A DNA stretch of 44,825 nt from Oscillospiraceae bacterium (GTDB lineage Bacteria; Bacillota; Clostridia; Oscillospirales; Ruminococcaceae), in assembly GCA_022791315.1 (NCBI GenBank), contig JAAVYW010000047.1, forward strand, positions 1-44,825, written 5' to 3'. The notes beneath the pieces are model-generated. The model worked only from the letters and a program-made list of their open reading frames with translations. It had not been told where the DNA came from and made no database searches. How positions within the stretch are numbered: the first letter of the stretch is position 1; each line of letters opens with the position of its first letter. A program made the translations under genes and the position numbers. This document shows positions 34,639 to 41,872 of this stretch, piece by piece.

Positions 34639-34860
34639 GGGAGCTCCTTTCCTGTCATGTGCCAAAAAAGCCGCCTTCGTGACGGAAAGCGGCGCATGGC
34701 AGGACAGGAAGGCACCGATACGCGCCCAGACGGCCAGCAAAACCCGCTTTCACGCCGCAAAGGCCAAGGCCCTGTGATGGACAGAGGGCGGCTTTGTCCT
34801 TTTGCGGATGTGAGTTGGAGTTTACTGGCGCATCGTTTCACCCTTTTCTCTTTTGATGGG
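34639..34860 (-). promoter_or_regulatory. Structured ~220-nt leader, candidate attenuator or riboswitch
   Basis: On the minus strand an outer stem CCGCAAAAGG/CCTTTGCGG (plus-strand ~34755-34807) encloses a hairpin GGACA..TGTCC (34779-34799). Downstream comes GAAAGCGG (plus 34744-34751), an exact 8-base complement of the 5' arm of the terminator at 34664-34693. This gives two exclusive folds, terminator or anti-terminator, before the NTPase gene. It matches no riboswitch consensus I could recall (T-box, ZTP, fluoride, THF and cobalamin were considered). Confidence 0.5.
34664..34693 (-). terminator. Terminator inside the leader, 26 bases before the start codon
   Basis: On the minus strand the stem GCCGCTTTC/GAAGGCGGC (9 bp with one G-U, loop CGTCAC) is followed by TTTTTT. 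Its place inside the leader implies regulated readthrough. Confidence 0.7.
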
Positions 34861-34863
34861 GAC

Positions 34864-34893
34864 AGTATAGCACGGGGGGAGGGGAGGTGTCAA
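34864..34893 (-). promoter_or_regulatory. Strong promoter of the four-gene operon
   Basis: On the minus strand TTGACA (34888-34893), an 18-base spacer and TATACT (34864-34869) lie right after the antiporter gene stop. Confidence 0.8.
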
Positions 34894-34902
34894 GGGAGGG
34901 GG

Positions 34903-36114
34903 TTAGGCGCCGGTAGCGGCGGTGGGCTTTTTGGCGGGTTCGGGTTGGATTTCCCCTGCTTTGGAGAGGGTGAATTTGGTGACAGCAGGGCCGATGATTT
35001 CGTAGATAAAGGTGCCGCAGAGGACGACGGCGCGCACGATTTGGGCCTGCTCAGGCACCACCTGCTGGGCCACCAGGGTAAGGCCGATGGCAACGCCGGC
35101 CTGGGGGATGAGGGCGGGGCCCAGGAATTTGCGGACAGAGGCGGGGGCGCGGCAAAGGGCTGCGCCCAGGGAGGCGCCGGCCATTTTGCCGACCACGCGG
35201 GTGAGGACATAGACCACGCCGATGACCCCGATTTGGGGGATGATGGACAGGTTAAGGCCTGCGCCGGAGACGGCAAAGAACAGCAGGTAGATGGGGGAGG
35301 TGACGCTGTCGGCCAGTTTGAGGACTTTATCGGCGCGGCGGTAGGCGTTGACAAAGACGGCGCCGAAGAACATACAGGTGAGCAGCGGGGAGCCCCCCAG
35401 CAGGGCCGCCAGGCCCACACTGCCAAAGATGCCTGCGCAGGCGATGATGAGGATGTTGGAGTCCTTTTTAAAGTAGCGCAGGAGGAAGGCGGAGAGAAGG
35501 GCCAGGGCTGTGCCGATGGCGGCGGAGATGAGGATTTCCAGGAAGGGGCTGAGGATGGAATAGAGCAGGGAGCCGCCGGAGCTGCCGTGGGTGATGGCGG
35601 TGACAGTGGAGACGGCAAAGCCAAAGAGGATGAGCGCCGCCGCGTCGTCAATGGCTACGACGCTTAAAAGGGTCTCGGTCACCGGGCCCTTGGCCTTGTA
35701 CTGTTTGATAACCATGATGGTGGCGGCGGGGGCGGTGGCCGAGGCGATAGCCCCTAAAATCAGTGCCATGGGCAGGCCAACACCGGTGCAGAGCACGGCT
35801 AATGTGACGACGACCGAGGCCCCCAGGGCCTCCAGCGCTGCGATGACAACAGGGGTGGCCCCCACGCGTTTGAAGTAGCTGAGTTTGAATTCGCCGCCGA
35901 TGGAGAAGGCGATGAAGCCCAGCGCCAGGTCGGAGAGGAGCCCCAGGCTTGTTACGGTTTCAGCGGGGACAAGGCCCAGGACGCTGGGGCCCAGGATGAG
36001 GCCCGCCAACAGGTAGCCGGTGACATTGGGCAGCTTGATTTGCTTTACCAGCCTGCCGCACAAAAGGCCGCCGAAGAGCAGCATGCTGAGATAGAGTAAT
36101 ACATGGATTGTCAT
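34903..36114 (-). CDS. Cation/proton antiporter (CPA family)
   Basis: This 403-residue membrane protein has about 12 helices. Key features are PNVTGYLLAGLILGPSVLGL, SIGGEFKL, TAPAATIMVIKQYKAKGP, and the ion-binding Asp pair in VVAIDDAAALILFGF. The C-terminal tail after ~385 is short and hydrophilic, with no TrkA-N domain. It probably exchanges Na+ or K+ for protons. AAGGTG precedes the start. It lies 67 bases after the PII-like gene and likely shares its transcript, which suggests control by that protein. Confidence 0.88.
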   Translation of the reverse strand: MTIHVLLYLSMLLFGGLLCGRLVKQIKLPNVTGYLLAGLILGPSVLGLVPAETVTSLGLLSDLALGFIAFSIGGEFKLSYFKRVGATPVVIAALEALGASVVVTLAVLCTGVGLPMALILGAIASATAPAATIMVIKQYKAKGPVTETLLSVVAIDDAAALILFGFAVSTVTAITHGSSGGSLLYSILSPFLEILISAAIGTALALLSAFLLRYFKKDSNILIIACAGIFGSVGLAALLGGSPLLTCMFFGAVFVNAYRRADKVLKLADSVTSPIYLLFFAVSGAGLNLSIIPQIGVIGVVYVLTRVVGKMAGASLGAALCRAPASVRKFLGPALIPQAGVAIGLTLVAQQVVPEQAQIVRAVVLCGTFIYEIIGPAVTKFTLSKAGEIQPEPAKKPTAATGA

Positions 36115-36181
36115 ATGTACACACCTTAACTAATAGAGTATTGGCTGCGCCGGTTGGGGCGCAGGGGGATTTCAGGGGAAA

Positions 36182-36520
36182 TTAGTGGGAGATACCTTCG
36201 GTGAAGTCGATGGGGAGGGTGAAGGCCACGCCGGTGTCGGGCTGGGAGAGGTCGCCCACCACGCGGCGGATGATTCTCATGGCGCCCTCCACCTGCTCCT
36301 CTTTTAAGACGATGAGGATGGTGCGGTTTTCGGCGCGGTCGGGGTCTAAGAACGCCCGCAGCGAGCCGAAGATGGAATCGTATTCGTCGCTGTGGGAGAG
36401 TTCGGTGGCCATGCCGGTGCTGTTTAGGATGGTGCCGCCCTGGATGCCGGACTCGGCCAGCTCTGCCAGCAGCTCGTCCAGGCACTCCACCCGGTTGAGT
36501 ACAAATACCAATAGTCTCAT
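36182..36520 (-). CDS. PII-like (GlnB/CutA-fold) putative signalling protein
   Basis: This 112-residue protein has the ferredoxin-like beta-alpha-beta pattern. It opens with MRLLVFVLNRVECLDELLAE, then ESGIQGGTILNSTGMA (the PII-like first helix-strand turn), and LIVLKEEQVEGAMRIIRRVV (second helix). The classic T-loop and uridylylated Tyr of GlnB are not evident. Such proteins usually form trimers that bind adenine nucleotides and control a neighbouring transporter. AAGGAG precedes ATG 36520. Encoded first in a two-gene unit with the antiporter. Confidence 0.7.
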   Translation of the reverse strand: MRLLVFVLNRVECLDELLAELAESGIQGGTILNSTGMATELSHSDEYDSIFGSLRAFLDPDRAENRTILIVLKEEQVEGAMRIIRRVVGDLSQPDTGVAFTLPIDFTEGISH

Positions 36521-36822
36521 GCAATCAGGCTCCTTGTTTTATTATAGTGTTGTGCGAGGGGGCTGGGCCCTCTTTTCCTGCTGCCTTTATCTTAACACAA
36601 CAGGGCGCGGTCCACAAGAGAAAATTCGACGGGAAAAGGGGCAAAATCGGCCCGGTTTTTCAGCGTTTTGAGGGGAGGGGAAAAGGGGAAGGGGGAATTT
36701 TACAAAATTTGCGAAAACAGTTTCTTTTTGCGGCGGGGTGAGATATAATAGATAGGAATATGGGCCTGCCGGAGAGGGGCCCAGTGGATGTGAAAGAAAC
36801 GGGATAAGGAGATTTAATCAAT
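36521..36822. promoter_or_regulatory. Divergent promoter region
   Basis: On the plus strand TATAAT (36744-36749) is the likely -10 of the Prok-RING gene, with only a weak -35. The minus-strand promoter for the PII-like gene was not clearly seen. No gene lies here. Confidence 0.5.
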
Positions 36823-37854
36823 ATGGGACGATATACTGGTATTCCCTGCCCGGTGTGTGGCAAGCCCTTTGCCGGGGAGGACGACGTGGTGGTCTGCCCC
36901 GAGTGCGGCACGCCCCATCACCGGGAATGCTACCGGGAGCAAGGGCAGTGCGCCTATGCGGGGCGGCATGGGGAGGGCTTTTCCTTTGAGATGCCATCCC
37001 CCCAGGAGGAGCGCCCGGCAGTCGTGCGCTGCCCCCGCTGCGGGACGGACAACCCGGCGGGCCGGGAGGCCTGCGAGGTGTGCGGCACTTCGCTGGCGCC
37101 CCCGGTGGAGCCGCCCCGCCCGGAATTCCAGGGCGGCGGGCAGGCGCCCCCCACCTATGGCTACGGCGCGGGCTTTGGCCCGCAGGTGGTCTTTGGGCCC
37201 TTTGGGGGGGTGAATCCGGAGGAGGAGATTGACGGCATCCCCGCCCAGGAGATGGCCCTGTTTGTGGGGCCCAGCGCCTTCTATTACCTCCCCAGGTTTA
37301 AGGAGATGGAGAAAGGGGGGAACGGGGGCTTTAGCTGGTCGGGAGCGGTCATCAGCTTTTTGTATTTCCTCTACCGCAAGGTCTATTTGGTGGCAATTCT
37401 CAGCGTGGTGCTCTCCCTGTGCCTTCACCTGCCCTCCACCTACTATGTGGCAAAGGCCTGGCGGGAGGTGATGGACGAGGCGGGAATCTCCATGTCCTTA
37501 CAGGACCAGGCGGCCCTGAGCGACGAGGAGCTGCTGGACCAGGCCCAGCAGATGAACGGCCTGCTCACCCAGGTGACCCGCACCGAGAGCTATGCCACTG
37601 CCAGCCGCCTCCAATCCTGGATGAGCCTGCTGGCCTTTGGCGTCTGCCTTTTCTTCGGGTTCTTTGCCAACCGGATTTACAAGGGGCATGTGGTGCGCTC
37701 TATCCGGAAGCTGAAGGCCCGATACCCGGACAGGGAACAGTACCGGGCGATGCTGGAGAAAAAGGGCGGCGTGAATAAAGCAGGGGTCTTTGTGCTGCTG
37801 GGAGGGTATTTCCTCCTGCAGGTGCTTGCCACCTTTTTCCTGTTGTTTATTTAG
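36823..37854 (+). CDS. Prok-RING / zinc-ribbon membrane protein (DUF2628-like tail)
   Basis: This 343-residue protein has a zinc-binding N terminus with CPVCGKPF, CPECGTPHHRECY and C at 43 (~residues 9-45). This is the RING-like pattern of bacterial Prok-RING_1 proteins. A second zinc ribbon follows (CPRCGTDNPAGREACEVCGT, ~70-89). After a Gly/Pro-rich linker there are three hydrophobic helices (~183-210, 265-285, 323-343) with a KAGVFVLLGGYFLLQVLATF end. The function is unknown; related proteins are membrane adaptors. AAGGAG lies 11 bases upstream. It is 17 bases from galU and co-transcribed. Confidence 0.8.
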   Translation: MGRYTGIPCPVCGKPFAGEDDVVVCPECGTPHHRECYREQGQCAYAGRHGEGFSFEMPSPQEERPAVVRCPRCGTDNPAGREACEVCGTSLAPPVEPPRPEFQGGGQAPPTYGYGAGFGPQVVFGPFGGVNPEEEIDGIPAQEMALFVGPSAFYYLPRFKEMEKGGNGGFSWSGAVISFLYFLYRKVYLVAILSVVLSLCLHLPSTYYVAKAWREVMDEAGISMSLQDQAALSDEELLDQAQQMNGLLTQVTRTESYATASRLQSWMSLLAFGVCLFFGFFANRIYKGHVVRSIRKLKARYPDREQYRAMLEKKGGVNKAGVFVLLGGYFLLQVLATFFLLFI

Positions 37855-37871
37855 AAAGGGAGGGAATAAAA

Positions 37872-38744
37872 ATGAAAGTACGTAAGGCTGTGATTCCGGC
37901 GGCAGGGCTGGGGACGCGGGTGCTGCCCGCCTCCAAGGCCTGCCCCAAGGAGATGCTGCCCATTGTGGACAAGCCCGCCATCCAGTATATTGTGGAGGAG
38001 GCGGCCCGCTCGGGGATTGAGGACATTTTGATTATCACCAACCGGGGCAAGACGGTGATGGAAGACCACTTTGACCGCTCCCCCGAGCTGGAGGAGCGGC
38101 TGATGGCCTCAGGGAAAGAGGCGCTGTGCGAGGAGCTCAAGGCCATCTCCAACCTGGCGAACATCACCTATATCCGCCAGAACGAGACCAAGGGGCTGGG
38201 GCACGCGGTGTATAAGGCCCGCTCCTTTGTGGGGGACGAGCCCTTTGCCGTGCTCTACGGCGACGACGTGGTGATTGGGGAAATCCCCGCCATCGGCGAG
38301 CTGTGCGGGGCCTATGAGAAATACGGCTTGGGCGTGGTGGGCATCAAGCCGGTGACAAGGGAACAGATTGTGAAGTACTGCACCCTGGACCTGACCCCGG
38401 CTGAGGAGGAGCGGGTGTACAAGGTACACAAGATGATTGAAAAGCCTAAGCCGGAGGAGATTCTCGCCCTCTACTCCATCTTGGGGCGGTGCGTGCTGCC
38501 GCCGGAGATTTTTGGCATCTTAGAGCAGACGCCTCCCGGCGCAGGGGGCGAAATCCAGCTCACCGACGCCATGCAGACCCTGTGTGCAAGGCGCGGGATG
38601 ATGGCGGTGGAGTATCAGAGCACCCGCTATGACATGGGCAGCAAGCTGGGAATCCTCCAGGCCATTGTGGAGACGGGGATGAAGCATCCGGAGGTGGGCG
38701 GGGAGTTTACGGCCTATCTCAAGGAGCTGGCAAAGTCTTGGTAA
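37872..38744 (+). CDS. galU: UTP--glucose-1-phosphate uridylyltransferase
   Basis: This 290-residue nucleotidyltransferase makes UDP-glucose for glycolipid, teichoic-acid and polysaccharide synthesis. It shows IPAAGLGTRVLPASKACPKE (UTP-binding), LPIVDKPAIQYIVEEA, QNETKGLGHAV, LYGDDVV and the later GGEIQLTDAMQ. Length is normal. GGGAGGG precedes ATG 37872. Second gene after the Prok-RING membrane protein. Confidence 0.96.
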   Translation: MKVRKAVIPAAGLGTRVLPASKACPKEMLPIVDKPAIQYIVEEAARSGIEDILIITNRGKTVMEDHFDRSPELEERLMASGKEALCEELKAISNLANITYIRQNETKGLGHAVYKARSFVGDEPFAVLYGDDVVIGEIPAIGELCGAYEKYGLGVVGIKPVTREQIVKYCTLDLTPAEEERVYKVHKMIEKPKPEEILALYSILGRCVLPPEIFGILEQTPPGAGGEIQLTDAMQTLCARRGMMAVEYQSTRYDMGSKLGILQAIVETGMKHPEVGGEFTAYLKELAKSW

Positions 38745-38749
38745 ACGGG

Positions 38750-38790
38750 GAAGCTGCACTTGGTAAAAAGGTGCGGCTTCTTTCCCTTTT
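38750..38790 (+). terminator. Terminator of the galU unit
   Basis: GAAGCTGCAC pairs with GTGCGGCTTC (one G-T) around TTGGTAAAAAG, followed by TTTCCCTTTT. Confidence 0.75.
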
Positions 38791-38868
38791 GCCTGGCGGG
38801 AAGCCTGGGATAGAAAGGGGTTTGGGCCTTTGTACCCTCTTAAATAAACTGTTCGTATAGGATTGGGC

Positions 38869-38896
38869 TTGATTTTATCTACATATCCTGTATAAT
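38869..38896 (+). promoter_or_regulatory. Promoter of the three-gene phosphorelay operon
   Basis: TTGATT (38869-38874), a 16-base spacer and TATAAT (38891-38896) lie about 52 bases before the response-regulator start. Confidence 0.7.
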
Positions 38897-38948
38897 ATAG
38901 GCGGTGGGGTACTTTTAAAATCCCCGAGAGAAAGAGGAGGATGGCTCT

Positions 38949-39311
38949 ATGAGGAGATGTATTTTAGTCGTTGACGATGACACGATGAATTTGCGAAGGA
39001 CAAAGATGATTCTGGAAAAATTCTATGATGTGGTGCTTGCGGAGTCGGGCGAAGCGGCCCTCATTGTGCTGGAGCGCCACAAGGTTGACCTAATCCTCCT
39101 GGATATTGCCATGCCGGGGATGGACGGCATGGAGACCTTTGAGCGCATCAAAGCGATTCCCGTCAATGTCCCGGTGATTTTCCTGACGGCATCGGGGGAC
39201 GAGGATGACGTGATTAGCGCAGTGAAGCTGGGCGCAGTGAACTATCTGAAAAAGCCCTTTTTTCCTCCGGAGCTGTTGAAACGGGTGGCAAAGGAGTTTG
39301 AGACGGCATGA
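38949..39311 (+). CDS. Single-domain response regulator (CheY-like)
   Basis: This 120-residue protein is one receiver domain only. The acidic pair lies in LVVDDDTMNLRR, the phospho-acceptor Asp in ILLDIAMPGMDG (about residue 54), the Thr in FLTASGDEDD and the Lys in YLKKPFFPPEL. It has no output domain, so it works by protein contact or as a phosphate shuttle. AGAGGAGG precedes the start. It overlaps the next kinase gene by 4 nt (ATGA). Confidence 0.93.
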   Translation: MRRCILVVDDDTMNLRRTKMILEKFYDVVLAESGEAALIVLERHKVDLILLDIAMPGMDGMETFERIKAIPVNVPVIFLTASGDEDDVISAVKLGAVNYLKKPFFPPELLKRVAKEFETA

Positions 39312-41854
39312 GGGAAGAGGGGCAAACCAGCAAACACCTGCTTTTAGCCAGTGTTGTCACCATGGTTGGCATGATGCTGTTGCTGATTACGGTTGCCTTC
39401 TCATGGGAGCTTTGGATGGTGCCAATTTTTTTGATTGGCAATGCCATGGTATGGGTCCTCCACATCGGGAGGATTGGCTCGGAGCAGTTCTATGAAAACC
39501 TGTGTATCGGGCTGCTGCTGATAGGGTTCTTTTTCTTTGGCGTCCACAGCGTCAGCCTGTATGATATACCCGCCGTGGCCTGTATTGTGCTCCTGATTTT
39601 TTCCATGCTGGATAAAAAGCTGCCGCTCTATATGGTTGCCGGCCTGTATGTGATGCAGCTGCTGTACCACTACCTGATTTTACATAACGGCGACCACAGC
39701 ACCAGCATACAGAATTTGATACGGCTGGCCCTTGGGGCTACTGTGGTGGTGGGTGCGGTTCTGATTGCGCGGCAGCGGATTAACAGGCGGATGGAGGATA
39801 AGAGGCGGCACCGCAACACCTTTGCGCAGCTGGAGGCGGCAAAACGGCAGAACGCCGAATTCCTCTCAAACGTATCCCATGAGTTCCGCACGCCTGTCAA
39901 TATGGTCTTAGGGCTCAGTGAAGTGGCGCTGGAAAAGGAGATTTCCCCTGAAATCCGGGCGGACATCCAATCCATCCTGATGGCGGGCAAGCGGTTGTCC
40001 AACCAGATTAACAAAATCCTCGACTACACAGAAATCGTGGAGGGCACCTTGACCTCGGCCAGGGAGGAGTACATGATTACCTCCGTGCTCAATGACGTGA
40101 TGACCACCACCGCGATGCAGAGCAGCAAGCGCCATCTGGAAATGGTATTTGACATTGACCCGCGGATACCGGCGGTCCTCATCGGGGACGCGGAAAAAAT
40201 TTCCCATGTGCTTAAAATCTTTTTGGAAAACTCCATTAAATTTACAGATGAGGGCGGCGTCAATATCTGTATCGAGTACCGGCGGGAGAGCTATGGGCTC
40301 AACCTGCTCATCGATATCTATGACACCGGGATTGGCATGACGGACGCCCAGATTGCCCAGATGTATGACGACTTTTACCAGGCGGATTCCAGCAGCAGCC
40401 GCTTTGTGGGCGGGCTGGGCCTGGGGATTCCCATTGCCCGGGGCCTTCTCCAGGCAATGGGCGGCTTTATGCACTGCGAGAGCACGGACCAGCAGGGGAT
40501 GCAGACCCACATTACCATCCCCCAGGGTGTGGCGGATGAAACCCCCAGCATGACGGTTGACAATGCCGGCCGGCTGTGTATCGCCTGCTATTTCCGCCCG
40601 GAGCGGTACAGCTGCGACGCAGTGAGGGGATACTACGACAAGCTGATTTTGCACCTGGTGGAGGGCCTCGGCATTGAGGGGTATCAGGCGCACAACTTTG
40701 AGGGGCTCCTAAAGCTGCAAAACAGCCACGCGCTGACCCATGTGTTTATCGCACAGTCTGAATACGAGGAAAACAGGGCCTACTATGAGGAGCTGGCAGG
40801 CACTATCCAGGTGGCGGTGATTGCGGAGAGGGAGTTTGCCCTGGACCGGGACAGCAGGCTGCTTGTGCTCCGCAAACCCTTTTTTGCCCTTTCTGTTGCC
40901 AATATCCTCAATGGCAATATCAAGGAGAACAACTTTGAGGAGACACAGGCTGCGGGCCGCAGGCCCTTTACCTGCGAGGGTGTCCGGGTCCTGGTGGTGG
41001 ACGACGAGGAGATGAACCTTGTAGTGGCCAAAGGCGTCCTGGGCAGCTACGGCATCAAGGTGGATACCTGCCTCAGCGGGAGGGAGGCGGTGCGGCGGTG
41101 TGCCGAGGGCTCCTATGATGTGATTTTCCTAGACCACATGATGCCGGGGTTTGACGGCGTGGAGACGCTGAAACGCATCCGGGAAATCGATAATGGGGCC
41201 TATCAGGACCTGCCGGTGATTGCCCTGACCGCCAACACCATCAGCGGCGCAAGGGAGATGTTCCGGGACGAGGGATTTACGGAATTTGTGCCAAAACCCA
41301 TCGAGCGCCCTGTTTTGGAGCGGGTGCTGCGGCGGGTGCTCCCCAAGAATTACATCCAGCCTATCCCCATCCCGGCGGCCGGGGAGGAGCAGGATTCGAT
41401 AGCCCATCCTGCCTTCCAGGAGGTGCACAGCGAGCCCTGCCAGGACATTGCCCCGGTGGAAGAGGCTGGGCAGGAGGACGGGGGTTCGGAGCCCTATGCC
41501 GCGCTGGCGCAGAAGGGGATTGACGTACAGATAGGGCTGGACTACTGCGGCGGAGACGGGGCGTTTTACCTTGAAATGCTGCAGATGTTCTCCTCCCAGG
41601 GCAGGGAAAAGCAGGAGGAGATAGCCGCCCTGTATGAGGCGGCCAACTGGGGGGACTATGCAATCAAAGTCCACGCGTTAAAGAGCACCTCCCTGACTAT
41701 CGGCGCCCAGGAGCTTTCAGGGCAGGCAAAGCTGTTGGAACAGGCGGGAAAAAGAGAGGACGTAGCGTATATCCAGGAGAACCACCAGCAAATGCTGCGT
41801 TTGTACCAGGAGGTCTGCGAGAGCATTGCTGGGCTGTCAGTATTTTCGGAATAG
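39308..41854 (+). CDS. Membrane hybrid histidine kinase with receiver and Hpt domains
   Basis: This 848-residue protein has an N-terminal membrane region of about five helices (~12-155) and a coiled linker. HisKA carries His191 (LSNVSHEFRTPVN), followed by an HATPase (ENSIKFTDEGG, DTGIGM, GGLGLGI). A degenerate receiver-like region without acidic pocket follows (~425-550). The true receiver (~562-680) has Asp609 (FLDHMMPGFDG), and a C-terminal Hpt has His789 (KVHALKSTSLTIGA). It can thus run a full His-Asp-His relay by itself and pass phosphate from the Hpt to other receivers, such as its two operon neighbours. No DNA-binding domain is present. Confidence 0.93.
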   Translation: MREEGQTSKHLLLASVVTMVGMMLLLITVAFSWELWMVPIFLIGNAMVWVLHIGRIGSEQFYENLCIGLLLIGFFFFGVHSVSLYDIPAVACIVLLIFSMLDKKLPLYMVAGLYVMQLLYHYLILHNGDHSTSIQNLIRLALGATVVVGAVLIARQRINRRMEDKRRHRNTFAQLEAAKRQNAEFLSNVSHEFRTPVNMVLGLSEVALEKEISPEIRADIQSILMAGKRLSNQINKILDYTEIVEGTLTSAREEYMITSVLNDVMTTTAMQSSKRHLEMVFDIDPRIPAVLIGDAEKISHVLKIFLENSIKFTDEGGVNICIEYRRESYGLNLLIDIYDTGIGMTDAQIAQMYDDFYQADSSSSRFVGGLGLGIPIARGLLQAMGGFMHCESTDQQGMQTHITIPQGVADETPSMTVDNAGRLCIACYFRPERYSCDAVRGYYDKLILHLVEGLGIEGYQAHNFEGLLKLQNSHALTHVFIAQSEYEENRAYYEELAGTIQVAVIAEREFALDRDSRLLVLRKPFFALSVANILNGNIKENNFEETQAAGRRPFTCEGVRVLVVDDEEMNLVVAKGVLGSYGIKVDTCLSGREAVRRCAEGSYDVIFLDHMMPGFDGVETLKRIREIDNGAYQDLPVIALTANTISGAREMFRDEGFTEFVPKPIERPVLERVLRRVLPKNYIQPIPIPAAGEEQDSIAHPAFQEVHSEPCQDIAPVEEAGQEDGGSEPYAALAQKGIDVQIGLDYCGGDGAFYLEMLQMFSSQGREKQEEIAALYEAANWGDYAIKVHALKSTSLTIGAQELSGQAKLLEQAGKREDVAYIQENHQQMLRLYQEVCESIAGLSVFSE

Positions 41855-41872
41855 GAATGGGGGGAGCGCTAC

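Noticed and set aside
34639-34860. T-box leader
   Set aside because: The conserved T-box antiterminator sequence is absent and the downstream genes are not amino-acid related.
33964-35667. Plus-strand open frame of 567 codons
   Set aside because: It is antisense to the NTPase, the leader and the antiporter, low-complexity Gly/Asp/Glu-rich, and lacks a ribosome site.
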